A DNA stretch of 24,883 bases from a virus. The DNA is taken from IMG/VR virus record IMGVR_UViG_3300047552_000304, positions 1 to 24,883 of that record. One strand, given 5' to 3'. This document shows positions 13,171 through 20,031 of the stretch, piece after piece; position 1 is the first letter of the stretch; the number at the start of each line of letters is the position of its first letter. The translations under genes and the position numbers were made by a program. The notes below the pieces were generated by a model. That model ran no database searches, was not told the DNA's origin, and saw nothing but the letters and a program-made list of their open reading frames with translations.

Positions 13171-13199
13171 TTGCCTTCTTTATTTTATGATTTTATAAT
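13171..13199 (+). promoter_or_regulatory. Candidate sigma70 promoter for the tail tube gene
   Basis: TTGCCT (13171-13176, four of six) and a perfect TATAAT (13194-13199) are 17 bases apart. Transcription would start near 13206, leaving a 40-base leader that ends in a very strong ribosome site, TAAGGAG (13232-13238). It is placed in one of the few intergenic gaps, ahead of another high-copy structural protein. Confidence 0.6.
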
Positions 13200-13245
13200 G
13201 ACTTTGAGCTTCGCTGAATTACCCCCTTCTTAAGGAGAAACTAAA

Positions 13246-13710
13246 ATGAGTATTAAAAGCCAAGGTTCTGAGTTATTTATCGTCGACCCATCTGACAACT
13301 CAGTTATTAAATTATCATGCCCTACAGGTATTTCCGGTTTAGGCGGCCCTGCTGACCGAATCGAAACTACTTGTTTAGATGCAACTTCAAAATCTTACAC
13401 ACAAGGTCTAAAAGACCCTGCTCAAGTTACAGTTCCGTTTAATTTTGACCCACGTCAAGCTTCACATCAAGCTGTAAATGACCTATTTGAGGCTGGTACT
13501 GAAACTTACTTTATGGTAGCATTAAGTGACGGTACAGCTGTGCCTACTGCGGATAGTACAGGTGAATTTAATGCCTTGACTACTCGCACAAATGCGGTAT
13601 TCTTTGGATACATTGCAGACTTAAACATCGACATTGCTTTAAATGACGTTGTTAAGAACTCAATGGCAGTTCAACGCTCAGGTTCAGTTGTATGGACATA
13701 TAAACCATAA
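13246..13710 (+). CDS. Major tail (tube) protein
   Basis: Polymerises into the tail tube. The 154-residue protein begins SIKSQGSELFIVDPSD, then GISGLGGPADRIETTCLDATS, a pattern typical of lambda gpV-like tube proteins (the diagnostic RIETTCLD segment), then TVPFNFDPRQASHQAV and a C-terminal strand set ending RSGSVVWTYKP. There is no Ig-like C-terminal extension. The strongest ribosome site in the window (TAAGGAG) and its own promoter candidate fit high copy number. Confidence 0.92.
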   Translation: MSIKSQGSELFIVDPSDNSVIKLSCPTGISGLGGPADRIETTCLDATSKSYTQGLKDPAQVTVPFNFDPRQASHQAVNDLFEAGTETYFMVALSDGTAVPTADSTGEFNALTTRTNAVFFGYIADLNIDIALNDVVKNSMAVQRSGSVVWTYKP

Positions 13711-13722
13711 AAGTGAGAAAAC

Positions 13723-14073
13723 ATGACAAAAGGTAATGATTTTAAATTAACTGACCTTCTAGTATCAGATACACCCATTGAACGGGAAGTTGAAATCAAG
13801 GGCGAAGTGCATAGCTTCTTTTTTAAACAATTAACAGCTATTCAAGTTCGTCGTTTTGCTATTATAGAGCAATCAGGTACACCTGATGAAGTTGCTTTAG
13901 AAATGGTAAAAGTCATACAAAGTTCATTGTGTGACGAAAATGGTAAACTTGTATTTACACTTGAAGAAGCTAAAAAAATTAATCCTAAAGCTTTATTACC
14001 TTTATTTTACGCTTCAATGAAAGCTTCCGCAGGTATTCCAGATTCACCCGAAGAAGCTGAAATAAAAAAGTAA
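13723..14073 (+). CDS. Tail assembly chaperone, short form (gpG-like)
   Basis: A 116-residue protein between tube and tape measure, the place of lambda gpG. It has a strand-rich N-terminus (REVEIKGEVHSFFFKQLTAIQV) and helical remainder (DEVALEMVKVIQSSL, then LEEAKKINPKALLPLF). It stops immediately after a slippery A AAA AAG, so the same start also gives a longer -1 frameshift product. Chaperones of this type coat the tape measure before tube assembly and are not in the virion. Confidence 0.88.
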   Translation: MTKGNDFKLTDLLVSDTPIEREVEIKGEVHSFFFKQLTAIQVRRFAIIEQSGTPDEVALEMVKVIQSSLCDENGKLVFTLEEAKKINPKALLPLFYASMKASAGIPDSPEEAEIKK

Positions 14074-14381
14074 AACGCTATTCTGATAAGTGGTTCTGGC
14101 ATACGTTAGCCTTGGCATTAGGTGGTAGAACTGTTGAAGAATGGCAAAATGTTGTAAGTAATCGTGAGTTTCGTGATTGGATTGCTTTTTACAAAGCATT
14201 TCCTTTTGACGACCACCACAGATATCATCGTCCAGCCTCGTTAATAGTTTCACAAGGTAATCAGGACAGACTGCAAGCGTCACTTGAGTTTTTAGATATT
14301 AATTCAGTTGTTTCTCCTGAGTTAAATATCGAGGGTTTAAGCGAAGCAGACATGAGTATTATTCGAGCTTTAAGGGGTTAG
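13723..14381 (+). CDS. Tail assembly chaperone, frameshifted long form (gpGT-like)
   Basis: Ribosomes that slip back one base on A AAA AAG at 14064-14070 read past the TAA at 14071 and add 103 residues, starting VKRYSDKWFWHTLALALGG, for a 219-residue product. The downstream frame is open from 14061 to 14381, has no ATG start or ribosome site near its beginning, and encodes a gpT-like segment: GGRTVEEWQNVVSNREFRDW, then a YKAFPFDDHHRYHRP stretch. This is the lambda G/GT arrangement: the long form recruits tube protein to the tape measure while the short form is in excess. The joined coordinates are 13723-14070 and 14070-14381. Confidence 0.88.
14064..14073 (+). promoter_or_regulatory. Programmed -1 ribosomal frameshift site
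   Basis: The heptamer A AAA AAG lies in the correct phase (A|AAA|AAG in the zero frame) and is followed at once by the zero-frame stop TAA. A weak stem (GGC 14098-14100 with GCC 14109-14111) lies about 28 bases downstream and may not matter. A heptamer of this sequence is among the most efficient -1 sites in bacteria. Confidence 0.88.
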
Positions 14382-14383
14382 AA

Positions 14384-17300
14384 ATGAGAGCTACAGCGGG
14401 TTCAATTGTTGTAGACCTGTTAATGAAAACAGGTATGTTTGAAACCGATGCTGATAAAGCAGAACGTAGGCTCAGAAAATTAGCTAAAGAGATTGAAAAT
14501 CTTAATAAGCAAACTGAAAAAAGCAATCAAAGCACTAACCGAACTCAAAATAACCAAACAAATACAGTTGGTGGCGCTGGCGGAGGAATGCTTGCAGGCT
14601 TAGGCCTAGGTAATTTAGGAAGAGGCGCAGGTATAGCAGGTACTATTGCAACTTACGCCCGTCTTTCTGACGAAGCTACAAAACTTCGCGGTATTCTGAT
14701 GTCATCCACATCCGAAAATATCAAATATTCCCAATCTTTAAACGATGTAACAAGAATTGCAAGTGTCAGTCAAACAGGCTTAGAAGGCGTAGGTATTGCT
14801 TATGGCCGTATCGCACTCGCTACAGCAGATTTAGGTTTAAAACAACGCGAAGTTGCTGATATTGTGGAAACAGTATCCTTAGCTTTAAAAGTTAATGGTG
14901 CAACAGCCGCTGAAACGCAATCTGTATTGATTCAATTGTCACAAGCTTTCGGTAAAGGTAAGCTGGACGGTGACGAATTTAGAACAGTTATGGAGGCCGC
15001 TCCTCCTGTAATGCGTAAATTAGCGGAGTCTTTAGGTGTTCCTTTTGGTGCTCTTAAAGATATGGCGGCTCAAGGTCGTTTAACTTCTGAAGTCTTAACA
15101 AAAGCATGGGGTGACCCTGCTTATCTTTCACAATTAAGACGACAAGCGGAATCAATGCAAACTGTATCAGGTTCTATCACAGTTGCTAGAAACTCACTTG
15201 TTAACTTAGTTGCTACCTTTGATACACTTATTCCAGTTTCTAAACTTGCTTCAGGTGCAATCACTGGTGTTGCTAATGTTGCTCAGTTCTTAGCGGATAC
15301 TATTAACCGTAAACCATTAGATTGGAATAAGTTTTTTAATAGTAGCGGACTTCCTATAGGAATGTCTGTTAAGCTTGACCCAAAAACGGGTGAAGTGATT
15401 GCGGGTACTATAGCTGAAGTAAATAAAAAAATACAAGAGTCTTTGGAGAAAAACAAACCCAAAGATATGAATTTAATTTTGGGTAAAAATGATACTATCC
15501 AAGATATTGCTAATAAAATGAAAGCTCAGTCGGATGCTTTGAAAGGTTTTATTGGTGATAAAACTTATCAAACAGCCGCTGAAAAACTTCAAGCAGATGT
15601 AGACGCTTTGTACAAATCGTTTACTGACTCAGTTAAAGACGTTCCTGAGGGCGCTCCTAACTATATGGAAGCTTTGGACGTATTCAAAGCTCGTTATAAT
15701 GAATTAGTAAACGGAACACCTAAAAAGCCACGTGAAAAAACAGGCAAAAGTGAATTTGAAAAAGAACAAGATAAGATAAAAAACTTCATTGCTTCTTTGG
15801 ATAAGCAAGTTGCATTGCTTGGTAAAGAAAATACGGACATTCTTAAATATGACGCTTCCCTTTTAAAACTTAGCGAAACACAAAAGAAAAGCGTCGCGCA
15901 AAATATTAAATTAATTGAGTCTTTTAGTCAGCAAGATGAAATTTTAAATACAGCTGACAAAATTAATCAAGATTATATTCCTGCAATCGACGAGTTTATA
16001 AAGGAAGTAAGTGAACTAGATAAACTTTTTAACCGTGAAAAAAGTTTAAAATTAGATTTTGATTTGGGTAATCGTAAAAATGGAACTAAGAAAGGTCTAG
16101 GTTTTCTCGGACCTTTAGTTGACTCATCTGGTAATTTTGTAACTGAGTTTACTGTAGGTGTTAACATTGAGGGTAAAGAAATTGAAATACCCACTCTAGT
16201 TCCAACATTAAATAAAGAAGAAATTAATAAGATTCTTACGCTGAAAGAATCAGATGTTATTCCAACTGAAATTATAGACAAGGCTGTTGCATTTGCTAAA
16301 ACAAGACTTGAAAAAGGACTTGATGTTTTTGCATCTCCAACGGAATCTAAATCGTTAATTAATCTGGATGCATACAACTTAAAATTTGATGAATTGATTG
16401 AGAACTACACAAGTGCGACAGGTCAAGCTAACGATTACAAATCCGTTCTTGAAACATTAAACGACGCTGTTGCGAACTCTTTTAATCCACAGAATAAAGA
16501 CCGCATATTGGAGTTTGCTTCTGCTTACAATGATTTAAAAGAACAATTGAAGTCTAAAATAATCACAATTGAAGAGTTTACAAAGAAAACTCAAGAGCTG
16601 TTTAAAGCTACAAATGAACAAGCTAAAGTTGTGGAAAGGCTTAATGAAATCATTCGTGGCGGAGATATACAGCAACTTGAAGAACAAAGAAAATTAGTTG
16701 CTGAGATTTATCGTGAATACGAAACTGGAACTAATGAAGCCTTGGACTCTATTGAGGAACTTACTGATGTTGTAAATGAAGCTTTGGGTAGACAAAGAAA
16801 AGAAGTTAAAGATACTAGCGATTTTATGGAGGCGGCATATAAGAGGGCGGCTGAAAATATTCAAGATAGTTTGTCTAATTTCCTATATGAACCATTTAAA
16901 GAGGGAATGGACGGAATGCTTGTTGACTTTTTAAATGTGCTTCGTAGAATGGCTTCCGAAGCTTTATCAGTTGAGATACTTAAAAAGATTTTTGATGTAA
17001 GTGAATCAAAAGATATTAATGAAGCTATTGTGAACAGCTTTAAATCTTTACTTAAAAACTTAGAAGACTTGTTTGGCGATTTTTCCTTTTCTGATTTATT
17101 CAAAAACATGTTTAGTTCAACTGGCTTAACAGGCGCATCTGCTGGAAATCCTTTTAATTTTAATCTTTCTAGTTTGTTTGGTTCAAACTCAGTTGAACCT
17201 TTATCTGACTTTGTTCCTGCTTTCCAATTGGGGGACGCAGTGGCGCCTGACAGTGGGGGATTCTTTTCTTCTATATCTGATTTCTTTGGTGGCTTTTTTG

Positions 17301-17557
17301 AGGAGGGTGGAAGACCCCCTTTAGGTAAGATGTCGGTTGTTGGTGAAAAAGGACCTGAGTTATTTATTCCCGATAGTGCAGGAACTATCGTTCCTAATAG
17401 TGTGTTAAATCAGACAAACCAAACACCTGCTAACGTTAGCACAAAAATTATCAATGTGCTAGACCCTTCATTGTTATCCCAATATTTGAGAACTGACGAG
17501 GGTGAAAAATTAGTTATGAATACAATTCAACGTAACCGTTCTGCGTTAGGATTCTGA
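14384..17557 (+). CDS. Tape measure protein
   Basis: Sets tail length and is ejected with DNA. The 1057-residue protein begins with a charged coiled coil (20-55) and a Gly-rich stretch (63-90). About 100-260 matches the tape-measure N-terminal domain (KQREVADIVETVSLALKV, then QAFGKGKLDGDEFRTVMEAA, then MRKLAESLGV). Long helical segments fill 340-550 and 660-830. A compact insert at about 562-652 (GLGFLGPLVD, then TEFTVGVNIEGKEIEIPTLV) resembles a module seen in other phage virion proteins. Near 820-880 is the lambda-like C-terminal helix set, and about 975-1000 (VVGEKGPELFIPD) is the usual tape-measure tail motif. By the rough rule of 0.15 nm per residue the tail would be about 150 nm. Confidence 0.93.
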   Translation: MRATAGSIVVDLLMKTGMFETDADKAERRLRKLAKEIENLNKQTEKSNQSTNRTQNNQTNTVGGAGGGMLAGLGLGNLGRGAGIAGTIATYARLSDEATKLRGILMSSTSENIKYSQSLNDVTRIASVSQTGLEGVGIAYGRIALATADLGLKQREVADIVETVSLALKVNGATAAETQSVLIQLSQAFGKGKLDGDEFRTVMEAAPPVMRKLAESLGVPFGALKDMAAQGRLTSEVLTKAWGDPAYLSQLRRQAESMQTVSGSITVARNSLVNLVATFDTLIPVSKLASGAITGVANVAQFLADTINRKPLDWNKFFNSSGLPIGMSVKLDPKTGEVIAGTIAEVNKKIQESLEKNKPKDMNLILGKNDTIQDIANKMKAQSDALKGFIGDKTYQTAAEKLQADVDALYKSFTDSVKDVPEGAPNYMEALDVFKARYNELVNGTPKKPREKTGKSEFEKEQDKIKNFIASLDKQVALLGKENTDILKYDASLLKLSETQKKSVAQNIKLIESFSQQDEILNTADKINQDYIPAIDEFIKEVSELDKLFNREKSLKLDFDLGNRKNGTKKGLGFLGPLVDSSGNFVTEFTVGVNIEGKEIEIPTLVPTLNKEEINKILTLKESDVIPTEIIDKAVAFAKTRLEKGLDVFASPTESKSLINLDAYNLKFDELIENYTSATGQANDYKSVLETLNDAVANSFNPQNKDRILEFASAYNDLKEQLKSKIITIEEFTKKTQELFKATNEQAKVVERLNEIIRGGDIQQLEEQRKLVAEIYREYETGTNEALDSIEELTDVVNEALGRQRKEVKDTSDFMEAAYKRAAENIQDSLSNFLYEPFKEGMDGMLVDFLNVLRRMASEALSVEILKKIFDVSESKDINEAIVNSFKSLLKNLEDLFGDFSFSDLFKNMFSSTGLTGASAGNPFNFNLSSLFGSNSVEPLSDFVPAFQLGDAVAPDSGGFFSSISDFFGGFFEEGGRPPLGKMSVVGEKGPELFIPDSAGTIVPNSVLNQTNQTPANVSTKIINVLDPSLLSQYLRTDEGEKLVMNTIQRNRSALGF

Positions 17558-18804
17558 TGTTTACCAAAGTTCCATTTTCAGCAAAGCTTTTGTGGGAGGA
17601 AGGAAGCGCACTTCTTTGGGAAGAAGGTTCCGCATTACTTTGGGCTAAAAATGACGAGGGTTTTATATTTTCATATAAGCCTAATGCAAATTACATTGAG
17701 AACATTGAGTTTGCTACTGATGTAATTAAAACCAAAACAACTGAGCAACGTATTTGCTTGCGTAAAAATGCAAGAGTTACCTTTGATTTTGATGTGTATT
17801 TTAATGAATCCAACTTTAGAGAAATTAAAGCTATTATGCGCTCTATTGATAAACAGTCTTTTGTTTATCCTGATTGGGTTAGCGGTACTTATGTAGGCAA
17901 TGTTCTTGCATCTGATACAGAAATAAACTTTGATACTACGGAAGGAAGTTATGTTGTAGGTAATCTATTAGCTATTGTTAGTGGTGAAGGTTATATTCGT
18001 ACAGCAAGAGTATTAGAGATTTATTCTGATAGGATTGTTCTTGAGAATAATATTGGTGAAGATTTGTTAAACGCAAAGATATATCCGGCATTTCTAGTGT
18101 TTGTTAAAGATGGTATTAATATTAGACGCAACGTAAATAGCATTAACTTTGGTGCTTTAACATTACAATCTATTTTAAATTTTGATTATTCATCCTCACT
18201 AAGCTATCCGACATATAGGACGTATCCAGTTTTATTAGGTTGCAATCCTATTCTCAGTGGCATAAGCGATACGATACTTCAACCAATGGACTTGTTTGAT
18301 AATGGCTCTTCTAATCCTCAGTTTGAATATAACATTTATGACTTGAGCAGAACCTTTACACTTAACTTTACTGTAAATGGTAATAAAGAACGAGCAACAT
18401 TAAAAAAACTCATTCATACGATGAAGGGGCGTTATAAGACATTTTGGATTCCTAGTTATCATAATGATTTTGTCTTGTCCGCAAACATAGGTTTAAGTGA
18501 TACAACCATATCTGTAAACGCATTTGGCTATGGATATTATTATAGACTCGGTGAACCCTCCGACTTTGTTATTGAAATGAATAATGGAACTTATTATTAC
18601 AATAGAATAATTGATTCCACAAAAGATATAGATACTGAAGTGTTTACTTTACAATCCGCATTTGGCGCAAACATATTAATGGCTAACGTTAAGCGTATAA
18701 TGTTCTTACATAGAGTTAGGTTTGATTCTGATACTATTCAATTAAGACATTTAACGGGTAATGTTACTCAATGCTCAACAGTAGTAAGAGAGGTTAGCGA
18801 ATGA
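17557..18804 (+). CDS. Distal tail-like structural protein with WEEG repeats
   Basis: A 415-residue beta-rich protein directly after the tape measure, sharing one base with its stop (TGATG). Residues 12-30 hold an eight-residue unit LWEEGSAL twice and a partial third copy. Next comes a strand-rich domain (ARVTFDFDVYFNESNFREI), an SGTYVGNVLASD-type small barrel near 105-185, and a second related half (TFTLNFTVNGNKERATLKKL, with YKTFWIPSYHNDF) that resembles tail ring proteins made of paired beta domains. By position it should be the ring between tube and hub, equivalent to lambda gpM or siphophage Dit. No enzymatic motif. Confidence 0.7.
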   Translation: MFTKVPFSAKLLWEEGSALLWEEGSALLWAKNDEGFIFSYKPNANYIENIEFATDVIKTKTTEQRICLRKNARVTFDFDVYFNESNFREIKAIMRSIDKQSFVYPDWVSGTYVGNVLASDTEINFDTTEGSYVVGNLLAIVSGEGYIRTARVLEIYSDRIVLENNIGEDLLNAKIYPAFLVFVKDGINIRRNVNSINFGALTLQSILNFDYSSSLSYPTYRTYPVLLGCNPILSGISDTILQPMDLFDNGSSNPQFEYNIYDLSRTFTLNFTVNGNKERATLKKLIHTMKGRYKTFWIPSYHNDFVLSANIGLSDTTISVNAFGYGYYYRLGEPSDFVIEMNNGTYYYNRIIDSTKDIDTEVFTLQSAFGANILMANVKRIMFLHRVRFDSDTIQLRHLTGNVTQCSTVVREVSE

Positions 18805-19595
18805 GTTATCTAATACAAGAAAATTCTGCCGATTCAGGGATGCCGATACTGCTTGTGGATTTTGCACAAGGCGGTGAAACCTATCGCTTTACTACTTATG
18901 ACAAAGTATATTCATATACAAGTAATGACTACTTTCCATCCGCATTTGAGATAGATAGAATTAAGCAAAGTGCTGACCCATTTAAAAACGATATATCATT
19001 TACCTTTCCGCTATCTAACGAGTTTGCATTTAATCAGACTATTTATAAAAATAGCGAAGCAACTACAGTTACTTTAAGGCGTGGTCACGTTAATGATGGT
19101 GAGTTTGAAATAGTATTTGTTGGTCGTGTTATCGGTAGAGAGCTTAACGACACTGAATTGAAAGTGGTATGTGAAAGTATCTTTACTAAACTACGTTCTG
19201 TTGGGATTAGAGCAAAGTATGAACATTATTGTAGGCATACTCTTTTCTCTACTTTATGCGGAGCTGACAGGGGTCTTTACACAAATATAGGCGTGGTTGA
19301 TACTGTTACAAATAACACATTAGTTATATCAGAATTATCAGCAAGAGCAAATGGTTTCTTTGATTTAGGCGTTGTTGAAATTAATGGTGTCAAACGTGCA
19401 ATTGAAACTCATGTGGGTAGTAGTATAGTTTTGCTTTCCCCTTTCAATGAGGACGTTTTGGGCTTTACTGCAACTGTTACAGCTGGTTGTAATAGGACTT
19501 TTACAGTATGCAATACTAAGTTTAGCAATACTATAAACTTTGGTGGATTCCCCTATATACCAGTGAGAAACCCTTTTGAGGGTTCGCCTTATTAG
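18801..19595 (+). CDS. Tail-tip hub protein (BR0599/DUF2163-like, gpL-type)
   Basis: A 264-residue protein of the type that links the distal ring to the tail-tip attachment protein. The N-terminal half is a hub-like beta domain (GGETYRFTTYDKVYSYTS, then SFTFPLSNEF). The C-terminal half has the conserved set Cys144-x8-Cys153 (CRHTLFSTLCGADRG) and AGC-x6-C (Cys230, Cys237) followed by KFSNTINFGGFPYIPVRNP. Lambda gpL has four Cys at the equivalent place holding an iron-sulfur cluster, so metal binding is likely here. It overlaps the previous gene by an ATGA. Confidence 0.85.
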   Translation: MSYLIQENSADSGMPILLVDFAQGGETYRFTTYDKVYSYTSNDYFPSAFEIDRIKQSADPFKNDISFTFPLSNEFAFNQTIYKNSEATTVTLRRGHVNDGEFEIVFVGRVIGRELNDTELKVVCESIFTKLRSVGIRAKYEHYCRHTLFSTLCGADRGLYTNIGVVDTVTNNTLVISELSARANGFFDLGVVEINGVKRAIETHVGSSIVLLSPFNEDVLGFTATVTAGCNRTFTVCNTKFSNTINFGGFPYIPVRNPFEGSPY

Positions 19596-19603
19596 GATTA
19601 TTT

Positions 19604-19840
19604 ATGTTTGCACAAATTGTAGCTTATGTAGCTTTGCAGGTATTAAGTTACCTTCTTACACCAAAGCCAAAAGTTGACCAACCAAAGCCTGCGGGCTTGG
19701 ATGATATTGATTTTCCATCAACTGAGTTAGGTAAAGATATACCAGTGCTTTTTGGCACAAGGGAAATTACTGACCCAATGGTTTTATGGTACGGTGATTT
19801 GAGAGCTGTGCCTATTCGCAAGAAAGGCGGTAAAAAATAA
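19604..19840 (+). CDS. Small conserved tail-tip assembly protein (78 aa)
   Basis: Starts nine bases after the hub gene and ends in a TAATG overlap with the next. A hydrophobic N-terminal helix (AQIVAYVALQVLSYLL) is followed by a Pro/Lys linker and the block STELGKDIPVLFGTREITDP, then MVLWYGDLRAVPIRKKGGKK. This last block is a recurring signature in proteins preceding the tail-tip attachment protein in proteobacterial phages and resembles its N-terminal strand exchange region. Probably a separately encoded part of, or chaperone for, the tip. The hydrophobic segment is short and need not be a membrane anchor. Confidence 0.7.
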   Translation: MFAQIVAYVALQVLSYLLTPKPKVDQPKPAGLDDIDFPSTELGKDIPVLFGTREITDPMVLWYGDLRAVPIRKKGGKK

Positions 19841-20031
19841 TGGCTATTGTAAGAATGAACCATTTACGTTCTATCCATTATTGCGCAAAGGGTGTTATTA
19901 AATTCTTTGAGAAAAATAATTTAGACATTAAAGATTTTGTTAAGAATGGGATAGATGAATCCAAGCTATTACCTTTAAATGATGCTATGGCAAATAAGGC
20001 TGTAGAAGTCGCTAGAAAAGAGAAAACATGA
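19840..20031 (+). CDS. Small conserved tail-region protein (63 aa)
   Basis: A helical 63-residue protein wedged between two tail-tip genes, overlapping both (TAATG at the start, ATGA at the end). The segments HLRSIHYCAKGVIKFFEKNN and DIKDFVKNGIDESKLL match a small family found at the same place in related phages. Function unknown; the strict placement suggests an assembly factor for the tip. Confidence 0.7.
   Translation: MAIVRMNHLRSIHYCAKGVIKFFEKNNLDIKDFVKNGIDESKLLPLNDAMANKAVEVARKEKT

Noticed and set aside
13200-13231. Hairpin in the tail tube leader (AGC and GCT around TTC)
   Set aside because: Only three base pairs with a three-base loop, not meaningful.
14112-14381. Second chaperone frame as a stand-alone gene from TTG 14112
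   Set aside because: No ribosome site, and the frame is open well upstream to the slippery site, where a -1 shift explains it.
15973-16377. Minus-strand frame of 134 residues inside the tape measure
   Set aside because: Lies antisense to strongly supported coding sequence, is Ser/Leu-rich as expected of a shadow frame, and shows no ribosome site or motif.
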